Made by a program: the position numbers and the translations under genes
In this document: one piece after another, positions 37,899 to 45,490 of the stretch
Position numbering within the stretch: the stretch's first letter is position 1
How the letters are laid out: each line of letters begins with the position of its first letter
The notes under the pieces: generated by a model
Seen by the model: only the letters and a program-made list of their open reading frames with translations
Told to the model about the DNA's origin: nothing
Database searches by the model: none
NCBI RefSeq assembly: GCF_040126305.1
Contig: NZ_CP149512.1
Span: forward strand, 310,001 to 374,000
Reading direction: 5' to 3'
Source: Pararhizobium sp. A13
GTDB taxonomy: Bacteria; Pseudomonadota; Alphaproteobacteria; Rhizobiales; Rhizobiaceae
Length of the DNA stretch: 64,000 bases

Positions 37899-39110
37899 TT
37901 AATTTAGCTTCGCCAACGCATCAGCGATCCGCTCAATGGCGATGGCGAGATTGTCACGAGACGTCGCAAAAGACAGGCGGATGTAAGGTTCGACGCCGAA
38001 AGCAGCACCTGGCACTGTGGCAACCTTACCCGCCGTCAGAAGGTAGGAGGCGAGCGCCGTGTCGTTGTCAATCCTCGTTCCGTCAGGCGCCGTCCGGCCG
38101 ATATAGGCCGCGCATTTCGGGAAGAGGTAGAAGGCGCCTTCCGGTGCGCGTACCTCAAGGCCCGGGATTGCACTGAACCCTTCCGTGACGATCTCGCCGC
38201 GGGCCTTGTATTCGGCGACCGCCCGGGTGACGAATTCCTGCGGACCATTAAGCGCTGCGGCTGCCGCAACCTGTGTTATCGAGGACGGGCAAGTCGTGCT
38301 CTGCGACTGCAGCTTGTTCAGCACCTTGGTGAGGTCCTTCGGACCGACCGCGTAGCCGAGGCGCCAACCGGTCATGGCATAGGCCTTGGAGACGCCGTTG
38401 ATGATCAACGTCCGGTCCTTGAGATCCGGGCAGGCATTGGCAAACGAGGTAAAAGGCACCGACCCGCAGACGATATGTTCGTAGATTTCGTCCGACATGA
38501 CGGCGATGCGGGGATGGCGCGCCAAGACCGCACCGAGCGCCTTCAGTTCCTCTACCGTGTAGATCGCGCCCGTCGGGTTGGAGGGCGAATTGAACAGGAG
38601 CCAGCGCGTCTTCGGCGTGATCGCCGCTTCCAGCCGTTCGGGTGTGATCTTGAAGGCATCCTCGACGCCGCAGGGGACGATCTTCGGAGTCCCCCCATGC
38701 AGGATAACGATATCCGTATACGAGACCCAATAGGGTGCGGGAACGATCACCTCGTCGCCCGGCTCCAGCGTCCCGAGAAAGGCATTGAAGAGTATCTGCT
38801 TGGCGCCGTTGCCGATCGAAATCTCGTCCATGGCATAGTCGAGGCCATTCTCGCGCTTGAACTTGGCGGCAATTGCCACGCGCAGTTCGGGTAGGCCATC
38901 GGGCGCCGTGTAACGTGTCACGCCGCGACGCATAGCGTCGATCGCAGCCTCGACAATATGCACTGGCGTGTCGAAGTCCGGCTCGCCAAGAGACAGATCG
39001 ACGACGTTCTCGCCCTTGGCGCGCATGGCCTTGGCTGCCATCGAAATGGCCATTGAGGGCGAAGACTTGATGGTCGCCGCCCGCGCGCTTTCAAATGTTA
39101 TCATGTTCAT
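37899..39110 (-). CDS. Class I PLP-dependent aminotransferase (aspartate aminotransferase family)
   Basis: A 403-residue fold-type I aminotransferase: L-S-L-G-E-P-D-F-D-T-P near residue 40, N-S-P-S-N-P-T-G-A, the PLP lysine in I-I-N-G-V-S-K-A-Y-A-M-T-G-W-R-L-G-Y, and the C-terminal arginine in Y-I-R-L-S-F-A. It belongs to the 1-gamma AAT subgroup common in rhizobia; substrate not assigned. The ATG at 39110 overlaps the hyuB stop (ATGA), linking it translationally to hyuAB. Confidence 0.9.
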   Translation of the reverse strand: MNMITFESARAATIKSSPSMAISMAAKAMRAKGENVVDLSLGEPDFDTPVHIVEAAIDAMRRGVTRYTAPDGLPELRVAIAAKFKRENGLDYAMDEISIGNGAKQILFNAFLGTLEPGDEVIVPAPYWVSYTDIVILHGGTPKIVPCGVEDAFKITPERLEAAITPKTRWLLFNSPSNPTGAIYTVEELKALGAVLARHPRIAVMSDEIYEHIVCGSVPFTSFANACPDLKDRTLIINGVSKAYAMTGWRLGYAVGPKDLTKVLNKLQSQSTTCPSSITQVAAAAALNGPQEFVTRAVAEYKARGEIVTEGFSAIPGLEVRAPEGAFYLFPKCAAYIGRTAPDGTRIDNDTALASYLLTAGKVATVPGAAFGVEPYIRLSFATSRDNLAIAIERIADALAKLN

Positions 39111-40765
39111 GCCTTTCCTCCCGCCTTGGCGTAGAGCCCGGCCTGTTCATGCGTGATGTAACCCTGCTTCAAATCGTGCTCGACGGCAGCCGCCGGACGA
39201 TCTCCGGGAATGCCGAAGCCGCCGCCTCCTGGAAGCTCAAGCACGAGCTTGCGTCCCTCCGGCACGAATTGCAGTCCCTTGCCTTTCAACGTGGTACCGT
39301 CATCGAGGGAAACGGAGCCCGAGGCGCCGTCCTTGCCACCGTCGCGACCGCGTGCCGGGTGGTTCAAGCGGTCGAACATGGCGGAGAAACGGAAGCTATA
39401 GCCTTCGGCCGCCTCGATCTCGATCACCTGACCGAGACCGCCGCGTTGCGCGCCGGCGCCGCCGGAGCCCTCGCGCAACTCTTTGCGCCAGACAATGACC
39501 GGTCCTACATTCTCGGTCGCTTCGATCGGCATGGTATGGACGCCGCTCGGGAAAGCGGTGGCGTTGAGGCCGTCAAGCGCCGCGCGCGCGCCGGAGCCAC
39601 CGGAGTTGAACATTAGGATTTCCGCGCCCTTGCCGCCGATCTGGTCGGAGACCGGGCGCACGCTCATATGGAGGTTCCAAAGAGCGCTGGCTCCTTCCGC
39701 CGGTACCTGGCCGGGAAGCGCCTGATGCAATGCACCGAGCACGAGGTCCGGAACAAAGTGACCAAGGACATGGCGGACTGCAACGGGAGCCGGCCGCTTG
39801 GCGTTGAGGATGCAGCCTTCCGGAGCAACAACGTCAAACGGGGCGAGCGAGGCGAAATTGTTGGGAATTTCTGGCGCGACCACGCATTTGATGCCGTAGC
39901 AGGCATAGGCCTTGGCATAGACCAGCGGCACGTTGATGCCGAACTTGCTCATGCCGGAGGTACCGTCGAAATCAACGACCACACCATCAGGGCTAATCGT
40001 CAACTTTGCGGCCAGATGCACCGGCTCGTCATAGCCGTCGAGATCGAGGCTGTAGGACCAAGAGCCATGTGGCAGGTTTTGTAGTCGCTCCAGCGTCGCC
40101 TCACGGCTGTGCTTCAGGATGAAGCCGCCGATCATCGACAGATCGTCCAGGTTGAACTCGACTAGCATGTCGATAAGACGGCGATGCCCGGTCTCGTTGC
40201 AGGCGGCAAGCGCGTGGAAGTCGCCGACCACCTTGTCGTTTTCGCGGACATTGTTGCGCACGATCTCGATCAGCGTGCGATTGAGTTCGCCGCGTTCGAA
40301 GAACTTCATGATCGGGATGAAGATGCCTTCCTCATACACCTCGCGCGCATCAGGCCCGAAGCCGCGGCCACCGATATCGACGACGTGAGCGGTCGAGGCA
40401 AAGTAGCCGACGAGCTTGCCGTGATGGAAAGACGGCGTCACGACGGTGATGTCGTGCAAATGGCCGGTGCCCTTCCAGGGATCGTTGGTAATGTAGACAT
40501 CCCCCTCGAAGATGTTCTCCGGGCCGATGTCACGAATGAAGTGCGCGACGGATTCGGCCATGGCATTGACATGGCCTGGTGTGCCGGTCACCGCTTGGGC
40601 GAGCATGCGTCCTTGAAGGTCGAAGACGCCGGCCGACAGGTCACCCGCCTCACGCACGGAGGTGGAGAAAGCGGTGCGGATCAGCGTCTGGGCCTGCTCT
40701 TCTACGACAGAGATCAGGCGGTTCCACATGACCTGCATATGGATATCGATCATGGACTGATTCAT
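39107..40765 (-). CDS. Hydantoinase B/oxoprolinase-family subunit
   Basis: A 552-residue HyuB-family protein: M-W-N-R-L-I-S-V-V-E-E-Q-A, R-E-A-G-D-L-S-A-G-V-F-D and T-N-D-P-W-K-G-T-G-H-L-H-D motifs, and the glycine-rich C-terminal L-E-L-P-G-G-G-G-F-G. With HyuA it forms ATP-dependent cyclases/hydrolases or carboxylases such as N-methylhydantoinase, 5-oxoprolinase or acetophenone/acetone carboxylase. Nothing in the sequence fixes which. It follows hyuA by ten bases, with AAGGATCAATAC before the ATG. Confidence 0.9.
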   Translation of the reverse strand: MNQSMIDIHMQVMWNRLISVVEEQAQTLIRTAFSTSVREAGDLSAGVFDLQGRMLAQAVTGTPGHVNAMAESVAHFIRDIGPENIFEGDVYITNDPWKGTGHLHDITVVTPSFHHGKLVGYFASTAHVVDIGGRGFGPDAREVYEEGIFIPIMKFFERGELNRTLIEIVRNNVRENDKVVGDFHALAACNETGHRRLIDMLVEFNLDDLSMIGGFILKHSREATLERLQNLPHGSWSYSLDLDGYDEPVHLAAKLTISPDGVVVDFDGTSGMSKFGINVPLVYAKAYACYGIKCVVAPEIPNNFASLAPFDVVAPEGCILNAKRPAPVAVRHVLGHFVPDLVLGALHQALPGQVPAEGASALWNLHMSVRPVSDQIGGKGAEILMFNSGGSGARAALDGLNATAFPSGVHTMPIEATENVGPVIVWRKELREGSGGAGAQRGGLGQVIEIEAAEGYSFRFSAMFDRLNHPARGRDGGKDGASGSVSLDDGTTLKGKGLQFVPEGRKLVLELPGGGGFGIPGDRPAAAVEHDLKQGYITHEQAGLYAKAGGKA

Positions 40766-40775
40766 GTATTGATCC

Positions 40776-42872
40776 TTAAAGCCGTGTTACGAGGAGGCAA
40801 CCGTCGTTCTGGACGATGGCCTTGAAGGATGAGGTGAGAACAGCCGAGGTCTCCCGCTCGACAACAACAGCGGGGCCTTTGATGACGTCGCCAGGTTTCA
40901 GACTATCGCGCTCGTGAATTCCGGCTTCGAGGTAGGCGCCTTGCGAGGCCTCGAACAGGCGACGGGTCTTGGCTGGCTTCACATCGTCGCCTTCGACAAC
41001 CGCGGGAACGCGCGCGACCGGCGCCAGCGGTGAGCTCGCCTTTACCGACCAACTGACAATCTCGACATCGAGGCCCTCAATGGCGCGACCGAAAAAGCGC
41101 GCATATTCTGTCTCAAACAGGGCGGAGACCCCTCCGGCGCTATCAGCATCGAAGCGATCGGTCGCAAGCGGCACGGGAATGTCCCATCCCTGTCCGGCAT
41201 AGCGCATAAACAGCGTCCGCTCGATCACCGGCGCACCTGCATCGAGCCCGCCTTCCACGAAGCCGAGGGCTTCGGCTTGCATCGCATCTATCAGTCGGTT
41301 CGCCTCGGAGAAATCGAAGCTCGACAGGCTGAACACGGCGCTGCGGACCGATTCATAACCGAAAGGTGCCCGCAGGAAGCCGATCGCTGAACCGACGCCC
41401 GCACCGGGAGGAACGAGGAAGGTGGAGATACCCATCTTCTCACACAGGCGCGCGGCATGCAGAGGGCCGGCTCCACCGAAGGTAATCATGGTGAAATCAG
41501 AGATGTTCTTTCCGTTTTCCACCGTGTGGACACGGCCGGCATTGGCCATGTTCTCGTCCACCATCTCACAGGTTCCGTAGGCAGCAGCTTCGGGATCCAG
41601 TGAGATGACCGACCCGATATCGTCGGCCATTGCCTGGCGACTTGCCTCGACAGAGAGTGGTATGGCACCACCAGCGAAGTTGTCTGGATCGAGCTTGCCG
41701 AGGATCAGGTCTGCGTCCGTGATGGTCGGGTTCTTGCCGCCACGCTGGTAGCAGGCCGGCCCCGGCTCGGACGCGGCGCTATGCGGCCCGACACGAATCT
41801 GGCGCATGGCGTCAACGCTGGCAATCGAACCGCCACCCGCGCCGATCTCTACCATTTCGACCACCGGAATGGATATCGGCATACCCGAGCCTTTGCGGAA
41901 GCGGTAAGTGCGGGCAACTTCGAAGGTTTTTGCCGTCTTCGGCACCTGGTTCTCGATCAGGCAAATCTTGGCGGTCGTACCACCCATGTCGAAGGAGAGC
42001 ACCGTGTCGAGGCCATGATGGCGAGCGATGTCAGCCGCGAAGATCGCCCCGCCTGCTGGTCCGGATTCGACCAGGCGAACGGGAAATTCCGAAGCGCTTT
42101 CGACCGAGACGATGCCGCCACCGGAGTGAATCATAAAGACCGGGCAGCCGACACCGATCTCCTTCAGCGAGACGACGAGACGGTCGAGATAGGATTTGAT
42201 TGCCGGCTTGACATAGGCATTGGCGCAAACGGTATTGAAGCGCTCGAATTCGCGCATCTGCGGCGAGACTTCTGAGGAGATGGAGACGGAGAGGTTCGGA
42301 AGACGTTTCAACAGGGCGTCCCGCACCCGCACCTCATGCGCACCATTGACGTAGGCGTGAATGAAGCCGATCGCCACGCTCTCATAACCGCCCTCCGCGA
42401 TCTTTTCGACCATGGCTGAGACCGACGCCTCATCCAGGGGCAAAAGTACCCGGCCCGCGGCATCGATCCGCTCGCGTACGACGAAGCGGTCAGCGCGTGC
42501 GATGAGGGCCGGAGGCAGTGTTATATTGAGATCGTATTGCTCAAAGCGGTTCTCGGTGCGCATTTCCAGCACATCGCGGAAGCCTTGGGTCGTGACGAAA
42601 GCCGTCTTTGCGCCGCGCCGCTCAATCAGTGCATTTGTGGCGAGTGTCGTGCCGTGGATCAGGATGTCGATCTCGGACAGGGCAATCCCCGCCGTCTCAG
42701 CGACGGCTTTCACTCCCGTCAGGATCGCCCTCTCTGGTGCGGTGTAGTCTGTCAGCACCTTCGTGGAATGGAGCGCCCCATCAAGATCGAGCGCGATGTC
42801 GGTAAAGGTTCCGCCGATATCTACGCCTACACGGCAGTTTCGTGGTGTGTTGTTCACCGTCTTGTTCCCCAC
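40776..42872 (-). CDS. Hydantoinase A/oxoprolinase-family subunit (ATPase)
   Basis: A 698-residue HyuA-family protein. The actin-like ATP-binding motif G-V-D-I-G-G-T-F-T-D lies at about residue 17, followed by I-H-G-T-T-L-A-T-N-A-L-I-E-R-R-G, and H-S-G-G-G-I-V-S and D-M-G-G-T-T-A-K in the middle; the C-terminal domain is typical. First gene of the minus-strand operon. I set the start at GTG 42872 (AGGCGG eight bases upstream); an in-frame ATG at 42926 is possible, and a still longer reading lacks family character. Subunit HyuB follows. Confidence 0.88.
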   Translation of the reverse strand: MGNKTVNNTPRNCRVGVDIGGTFTDIALDLDGALHSTKVLTDYTAPERAILTGVKAVAETAGIALSEIDILIHGTTLATNALIERRGAKTAFVTTQGFRDVLEMRTENRFEQYDLNITLPPALIARADRFVVRERIDAAGRVLLPLDEASVSAMVEKIAEGGYESVAIGFIHAYVNGAHEVRVRDALLKRLPNLSVSISSEVSPQMREFERFNTVCANAYVKPAIKSYLDRLVVSLKEIGVGCPVFMIHSGGGIVSVESASEFPVRLVESGPAGGAIFAADIARHHGLDTVLSFDMGGTTAKICLIENQVPKTAKTFEVARTYRFRKGSGMPISIPVVEMVEIGAGGGSIASVDAMRQIRVGPHSAASEPGPACYQRGGKNPTITDADLILGKLDPDNFAGGAIPLSVEASRQAMADDIGSVISLDPEAAAYGTCEMVDENMANAGRVHTVENGKNISDFTMITFGGAGPLHAARLCEKMGISTFLVPPGAGVGSAIGFLRAPFGYESVRSAVFSLSSFDFSEANRLIDAMQAEALGFVEGGLDAGAPVIERTLFMRYAGQGWDIPVPLATDRFDADSAGGVSALFETEYARFFGRAIEGLDVEIVSWSVKASSPLAPVARVPAVVEGDDVKPAKTRRLFEASQGAYLEAGIHERDSLKPGDVIKGPAVVVERETSAVLTSSFKAIVQNDGCLLVTRL

Positions 42873-43000
42873 TTTTCGTCCGCCTGAGGCTTCTGATCGC
42901 GTTTGAGATCGTCTTTGCGCGGCCATGCGGCCAATCCTGACCTGCCATTCTCCACCGTCGGAAGCGGCGCCGCAACATTTCCGCTTGACGTTTTTTGGAT

Positions 43001-43030
43001 ATATCACTTATCATACATGTGTCAACTGCA
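43001..43030 (-). promoter_or_regulatory. Promoter of the hyuA operon with candidate GntR site B
   Basis: Read on the minus strand, TTGACA (near 43025-43020) is followed 16 bases later by TATATC, a plausible -35/-10 pair. Between and across them lies ATAAGTGATA (plus strand TATCACTTAT, 43002-43011), identical to site A at 30086-30095. A GntR repressor bound there would block this promoter. Confidence 0.55.
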
Positions 43031-43351
43031 GAGCGAAGTAAAAAAGCAGCATTACCCACTCCGCTGCCAAGGACCAAAAGGGAGAAATTGCCTAACGTTT
43101 CTCGGCAGTTCGTCCGACCAAAAGCACTTGAATGTTGGCCGAATCCGCGTCATAGCGGAGCTGGAAGAAAAGCTCTGGTCAAAGCAGTCTCTCATATCCC
43201 AAGCCTCGGACACACCACGGCCAACGACGACGTAACTGTGATTGAATTGCATGTTGCGCGTCGCCGTTGTACCTTACGACAGTGCGCAGTGTTTAGCCGG
43301 AGTCAAAGTCCGGTCGCACGTTTCAACCCGTTGAATAAGTAGCGGCGCATC
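43031..43351. other. Intergenic region between hyuA operon and nuoH
   Basis: About 320 bp with no gene. It must hold the nuoH promoter. Visible are a small hairpin CCGGA (43297-43301) / TCCGG (43309-43313) and a palindrome TTCAA-CCCG-TTGAA (43322-43335) 16 bp before the nuoH ATG. I found no -24/-12 promoter and no FixK/FNR consensus. Confidence 0.4.
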
Positions 43352-44353
43352 ATGGAGCTTATCGTCGCCCTTGGCCTGATCGTCTTCAAGGTCGCGTTTC
43401 TGATTGCGATCCTGCTGCTGCTGCCCTTGCCGCTAACCTGGCTGGAGCGCAAGATCGCAGGGCACATGCAGCAGCGGATGGGGCCGATGCGCGTGGGGTG
43501 GCATGGGCTGCTGCAGCCGGTGGCGGACGGAATCAAGCTCTTGACCAAAGAGGACCACATCCCGGCCGAGGCCGACCGCTTCCTGTTCAAACTGGCGCCG
43601 ATCCTGGCGCTCGCCCCGCCCTTTGTGGTCTTCGTCGCGATCCCCTTCGGCGAAACCGTCTCGGTCCTCGGTAACGAGATCACGCTCTACGTCTCCAACA
43701 TGAATGTGGCCCTCCTTTTCGTCTTCGCGGTGATCGGGATCGAAGTCTATGGCGTCATCTTCGGCGGCTGGGCCGCCAACAGCAAATACGCTGTCCTGGG
43801 CAGCCTCAGAACCTGCGCGCAGATGATCAGCTACGAGATCCCGATGGGGTTCGCGGTCATCGGCGTGGTAATGTTGGCGCAATCCATGAGCCTGCTCGAG
43901 ATCGTGCGGGCGCAAGCCGATCTCTGGAACATCGTCTACCAACCGGTCGGATTCTTCGTGTTCTTCGTCGCCGGACTGGCCGAAGCCCAGCGCATTCCCT
44001 TCGACCTGGCGGAAGCGGAAGGCGACCTGGGGGCCGGGTTCCATACCGAATACAGCGGTATCCGCTTTGCCTTCTTCATGGTCAGCGAATATGCCATCGT
44101 GTTGCTGGTATCGGTCCTGGTGGTGATCCTGTTCTTCGGCGGCTGGAACGGAGTACTGATCCCCTTGCCACCGCTCCTCTGGTTTCTGCTCAAGGTCGCC
44201 TTCTTCGTCTATGTGTTTATATGGTTCCGCTTCACTTTCCCCCGTTACCGCTACGACCAACTGATGGCGATCGGATGGAAAGTCTTGCTTCCTCTTTCGA
44301 TGGCGAACATAATTATCACTGGTGTACTTTTAGGGGCCGTAGCGGCTCCGTAG
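43352..44353 (+). CDS. nuoH: NADH:quinone oxidoreductase subunit H
   Basis: A 333-residue membrane subunit with about eight helices, forming the quinone-entry region of complex I. Family motifs are R-K-I-A-G-H-M-Q-Q-R-M-G-P, A-D-G-I-K-L-L-T-K-E, S-Y-E-I-P-M-G and F-D-L-A-E-A-E-G-D-L-G-A-G-F-H-T-E-Y-S-G. It starts a plus-strand unit with nuoI and a CBS-domain gene, away from nuoA-G and nuoJ-N, which run on the other strand. In most bacteria nuoH sits between nuoG and nuoI in one operon, so this locus is rearranged. Confidence 0.96.
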   Translation: MELIVALGLIVFKVAFLIAILLLLPLPLTWLERKIAGHMQQRMGPMRVGWHGLLQPVADGIKLLTKEDHIPAEADRFLFKLAPILALAPPFVVFVAIPFGETVSVLGNEITLYVSNMNVALLFVFAVIGIEVYGVIFGGWAANSKYAVLGSLRTCAQMISYEIPMGFAVIGVVMLAQSMSLLEIVRAQADLWNIVYQPVGFFVFFVAGLAEAQRIPFDLAEAEGDLGAGFHTEYSGIRFAFFMVSEYAIVLLVSVLVVILFFGGWNGVLIPLPPLLWFLLKVAFFVYVFIWFRFTFPRYRYDQLMAIGWKVLLPLSMANIIITGVLLGAVAAP

Positions 44354-44363
44354 CGAGGCGGCA

Positions 44364-44930
44364 ATGTCGCGCGCACATGACAGAGTTGGAACATGGATCG
44401 GCTGGGCGTTCTTCGCCGATCTGGCGAACGGTTTGGCTCTGACGTTCGGCTACATGTTCTCCAAGCCCGTCACCATGCAGTATCCGGACCAGGAAAAATG
44501 GTTGCCCTACGCGCGCCATCGCGGGCACCACTTCCTGACGCGCGACGAAGAGGGCGAGATCAAGTGCGTGGCCTGCGAACTCTGCGCGCGAATCTGTCCC
44601 TGCGACTGCATCGAAGTCGTCCCCTACGAGGACGAGAAGGGCAACCGTCACCCGGCCAAATTCGAGATCGACACGGCCCGGTGCCTGTTCTGCGGGCTGT
44701 GCGAGGACGCCTGTCCGGCGGACGCGATCGCACTTGGCCAGCAATACGAATTTTCCAGTTTTTCCTCGCGTGATCTGGTGATCGGTCGCGACGATCTGCT
44801 CGCCAAGCCGGGCAAGGCGGCAACCGGCGGCGGCGTGGTTGCCGCGCGCTTGAATACGAAGAAGGACGTGCTCGTCGAAACGAAAGAGACGCAGGGCTAC
44901 AACTGGTGGCGGAATATCCGGAGAACGTGA
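44364..44930 (+). CDS. nuoI: NADH:quinone oxidoreductase subunit I (2x[4Fe-4S])
   Basis: A 188-residue ferredoxin-like subunit carrying clusters N6a and N6b. Cysteines C68-C71-C74-C78 and C107-C110-C113-C117 form the two C-x2-C-x2-C-x3-C motifs, here C-V-A-C-E-L-C-A-R-I-C-P and C-L-F-C-G-L-C-E-D-A-C-P. An N-terminal helix (A-F-F-A-D-L-A-N-G-L-A-L) may contact the membrane. Ten bases after nuoH; a CBS-domain gene follows 45 bp downstream. Confidence 0.97.
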   Translation: MSRAHDRVGTWIGWAFFADLANGLALTFGYMFSKPVTMQYPDQEKWLPYARHRGHHFLTRDEEGEIKCVACELCARICPCDCIEVVPYEDEKGNRHPAKFEIDTARCLFCGLCEDACPADAIALGQQYEFSSFSSRDLVIGRDDLLAKPGKAATGGGVVAARLNTKKDVLVETKETQGYNWWRNIRRT

Positions 44931-44975
44931 ACGCGCGCCAGCTGTCAAACCGAAGCGCTCGGATAGGAGGCTCAG

Positions 44976-45416
44976 ATGTTTGTCGGCGAAATCATGAAGA
45001 ACAAGGGTGTCGGCGTCATCGCGGTCCCTCCCGATCAGACGATGGTGGAAGTCCTGAGGCTGTTTCGCGACAACAATATCGGCTTCGTCGTCGTCAGCCA
45101 ATCGAACAGCGAATACCTGGGTACGCTGTCGGAGCGGGACTGCTGCAATGCGGTGGCGGAATATGGGGCCGAGGCGGCGATGATGCGAGTCGCGGACATC
45201 ATGAACCGCAATGTGGCGACCTGTTCGACACGGGATTTGCTGCCCGTCGCGATGGGGATCATGACCCAGCGGCGTACGCGTCATGTGCTGGTCATGGATG
45301 AGGACGACGTTGTCGGCGTGGTTAGCATCGGTGATGTGGTTAAACACAGGCTCGACGAAGCGCAGCGCACGGAGCAGGATCTGCAGGATTACATCTGCGG
45401 GACCAGGTATCACTGA
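44976..45416 (+). CDS. CBS-domain-pair protein linked to nuoHI
   Basis: A 146-residue protein made of a single pair of CBS domains (about 8-63 and 75-130): T-L-S-E-R-D, M-N-R-N-V-A-T-C-S-T-R-D and V-V-G-V-V-S-I-G-D-V-V-K-H-R are typical. CBS pairs bind AMP, ATP, SAM or NAD(H) and act as energy sensors. It is the third gene of the nuoHI unit with AGGAGG six bases before the ATG, and convergent to nuoG. A role as nucleotide-sensing modulator of this complex I is inference from position only. Confidence 0.88.
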   Translation: MFVGEIMKNKGVGVIAVPPDQTMVEVLRLFRDNNIGFVVVSQSNSEYLGTLSERDCCNAVAEYGAEAAMMRVADIMNRNVATCSTRDLLPVAMGIMTQRRTRHVLVMDEDDVVGVVSIGDVVKHRLDEAQRTEQDLQDYICGTRYH

Positions 45417-45490
45417 CGTCGCCAGCTCGGTGTGAAGACGCTGGGTCGGGCAGCTTGCCGGGAGCCTTGCGGTGCCTTGGCCCCAAATCT

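Noticed and set aside
43031..43351. FixK/FNR or sigma-54 control of nuoH
   Set aside because: TTCAA-N4-TTGAA is palindromic but is not TTGAT-N4-ATCAA, and no GG-N10-GC promoter was seen; same result upstream of nuoJ and nuoA.
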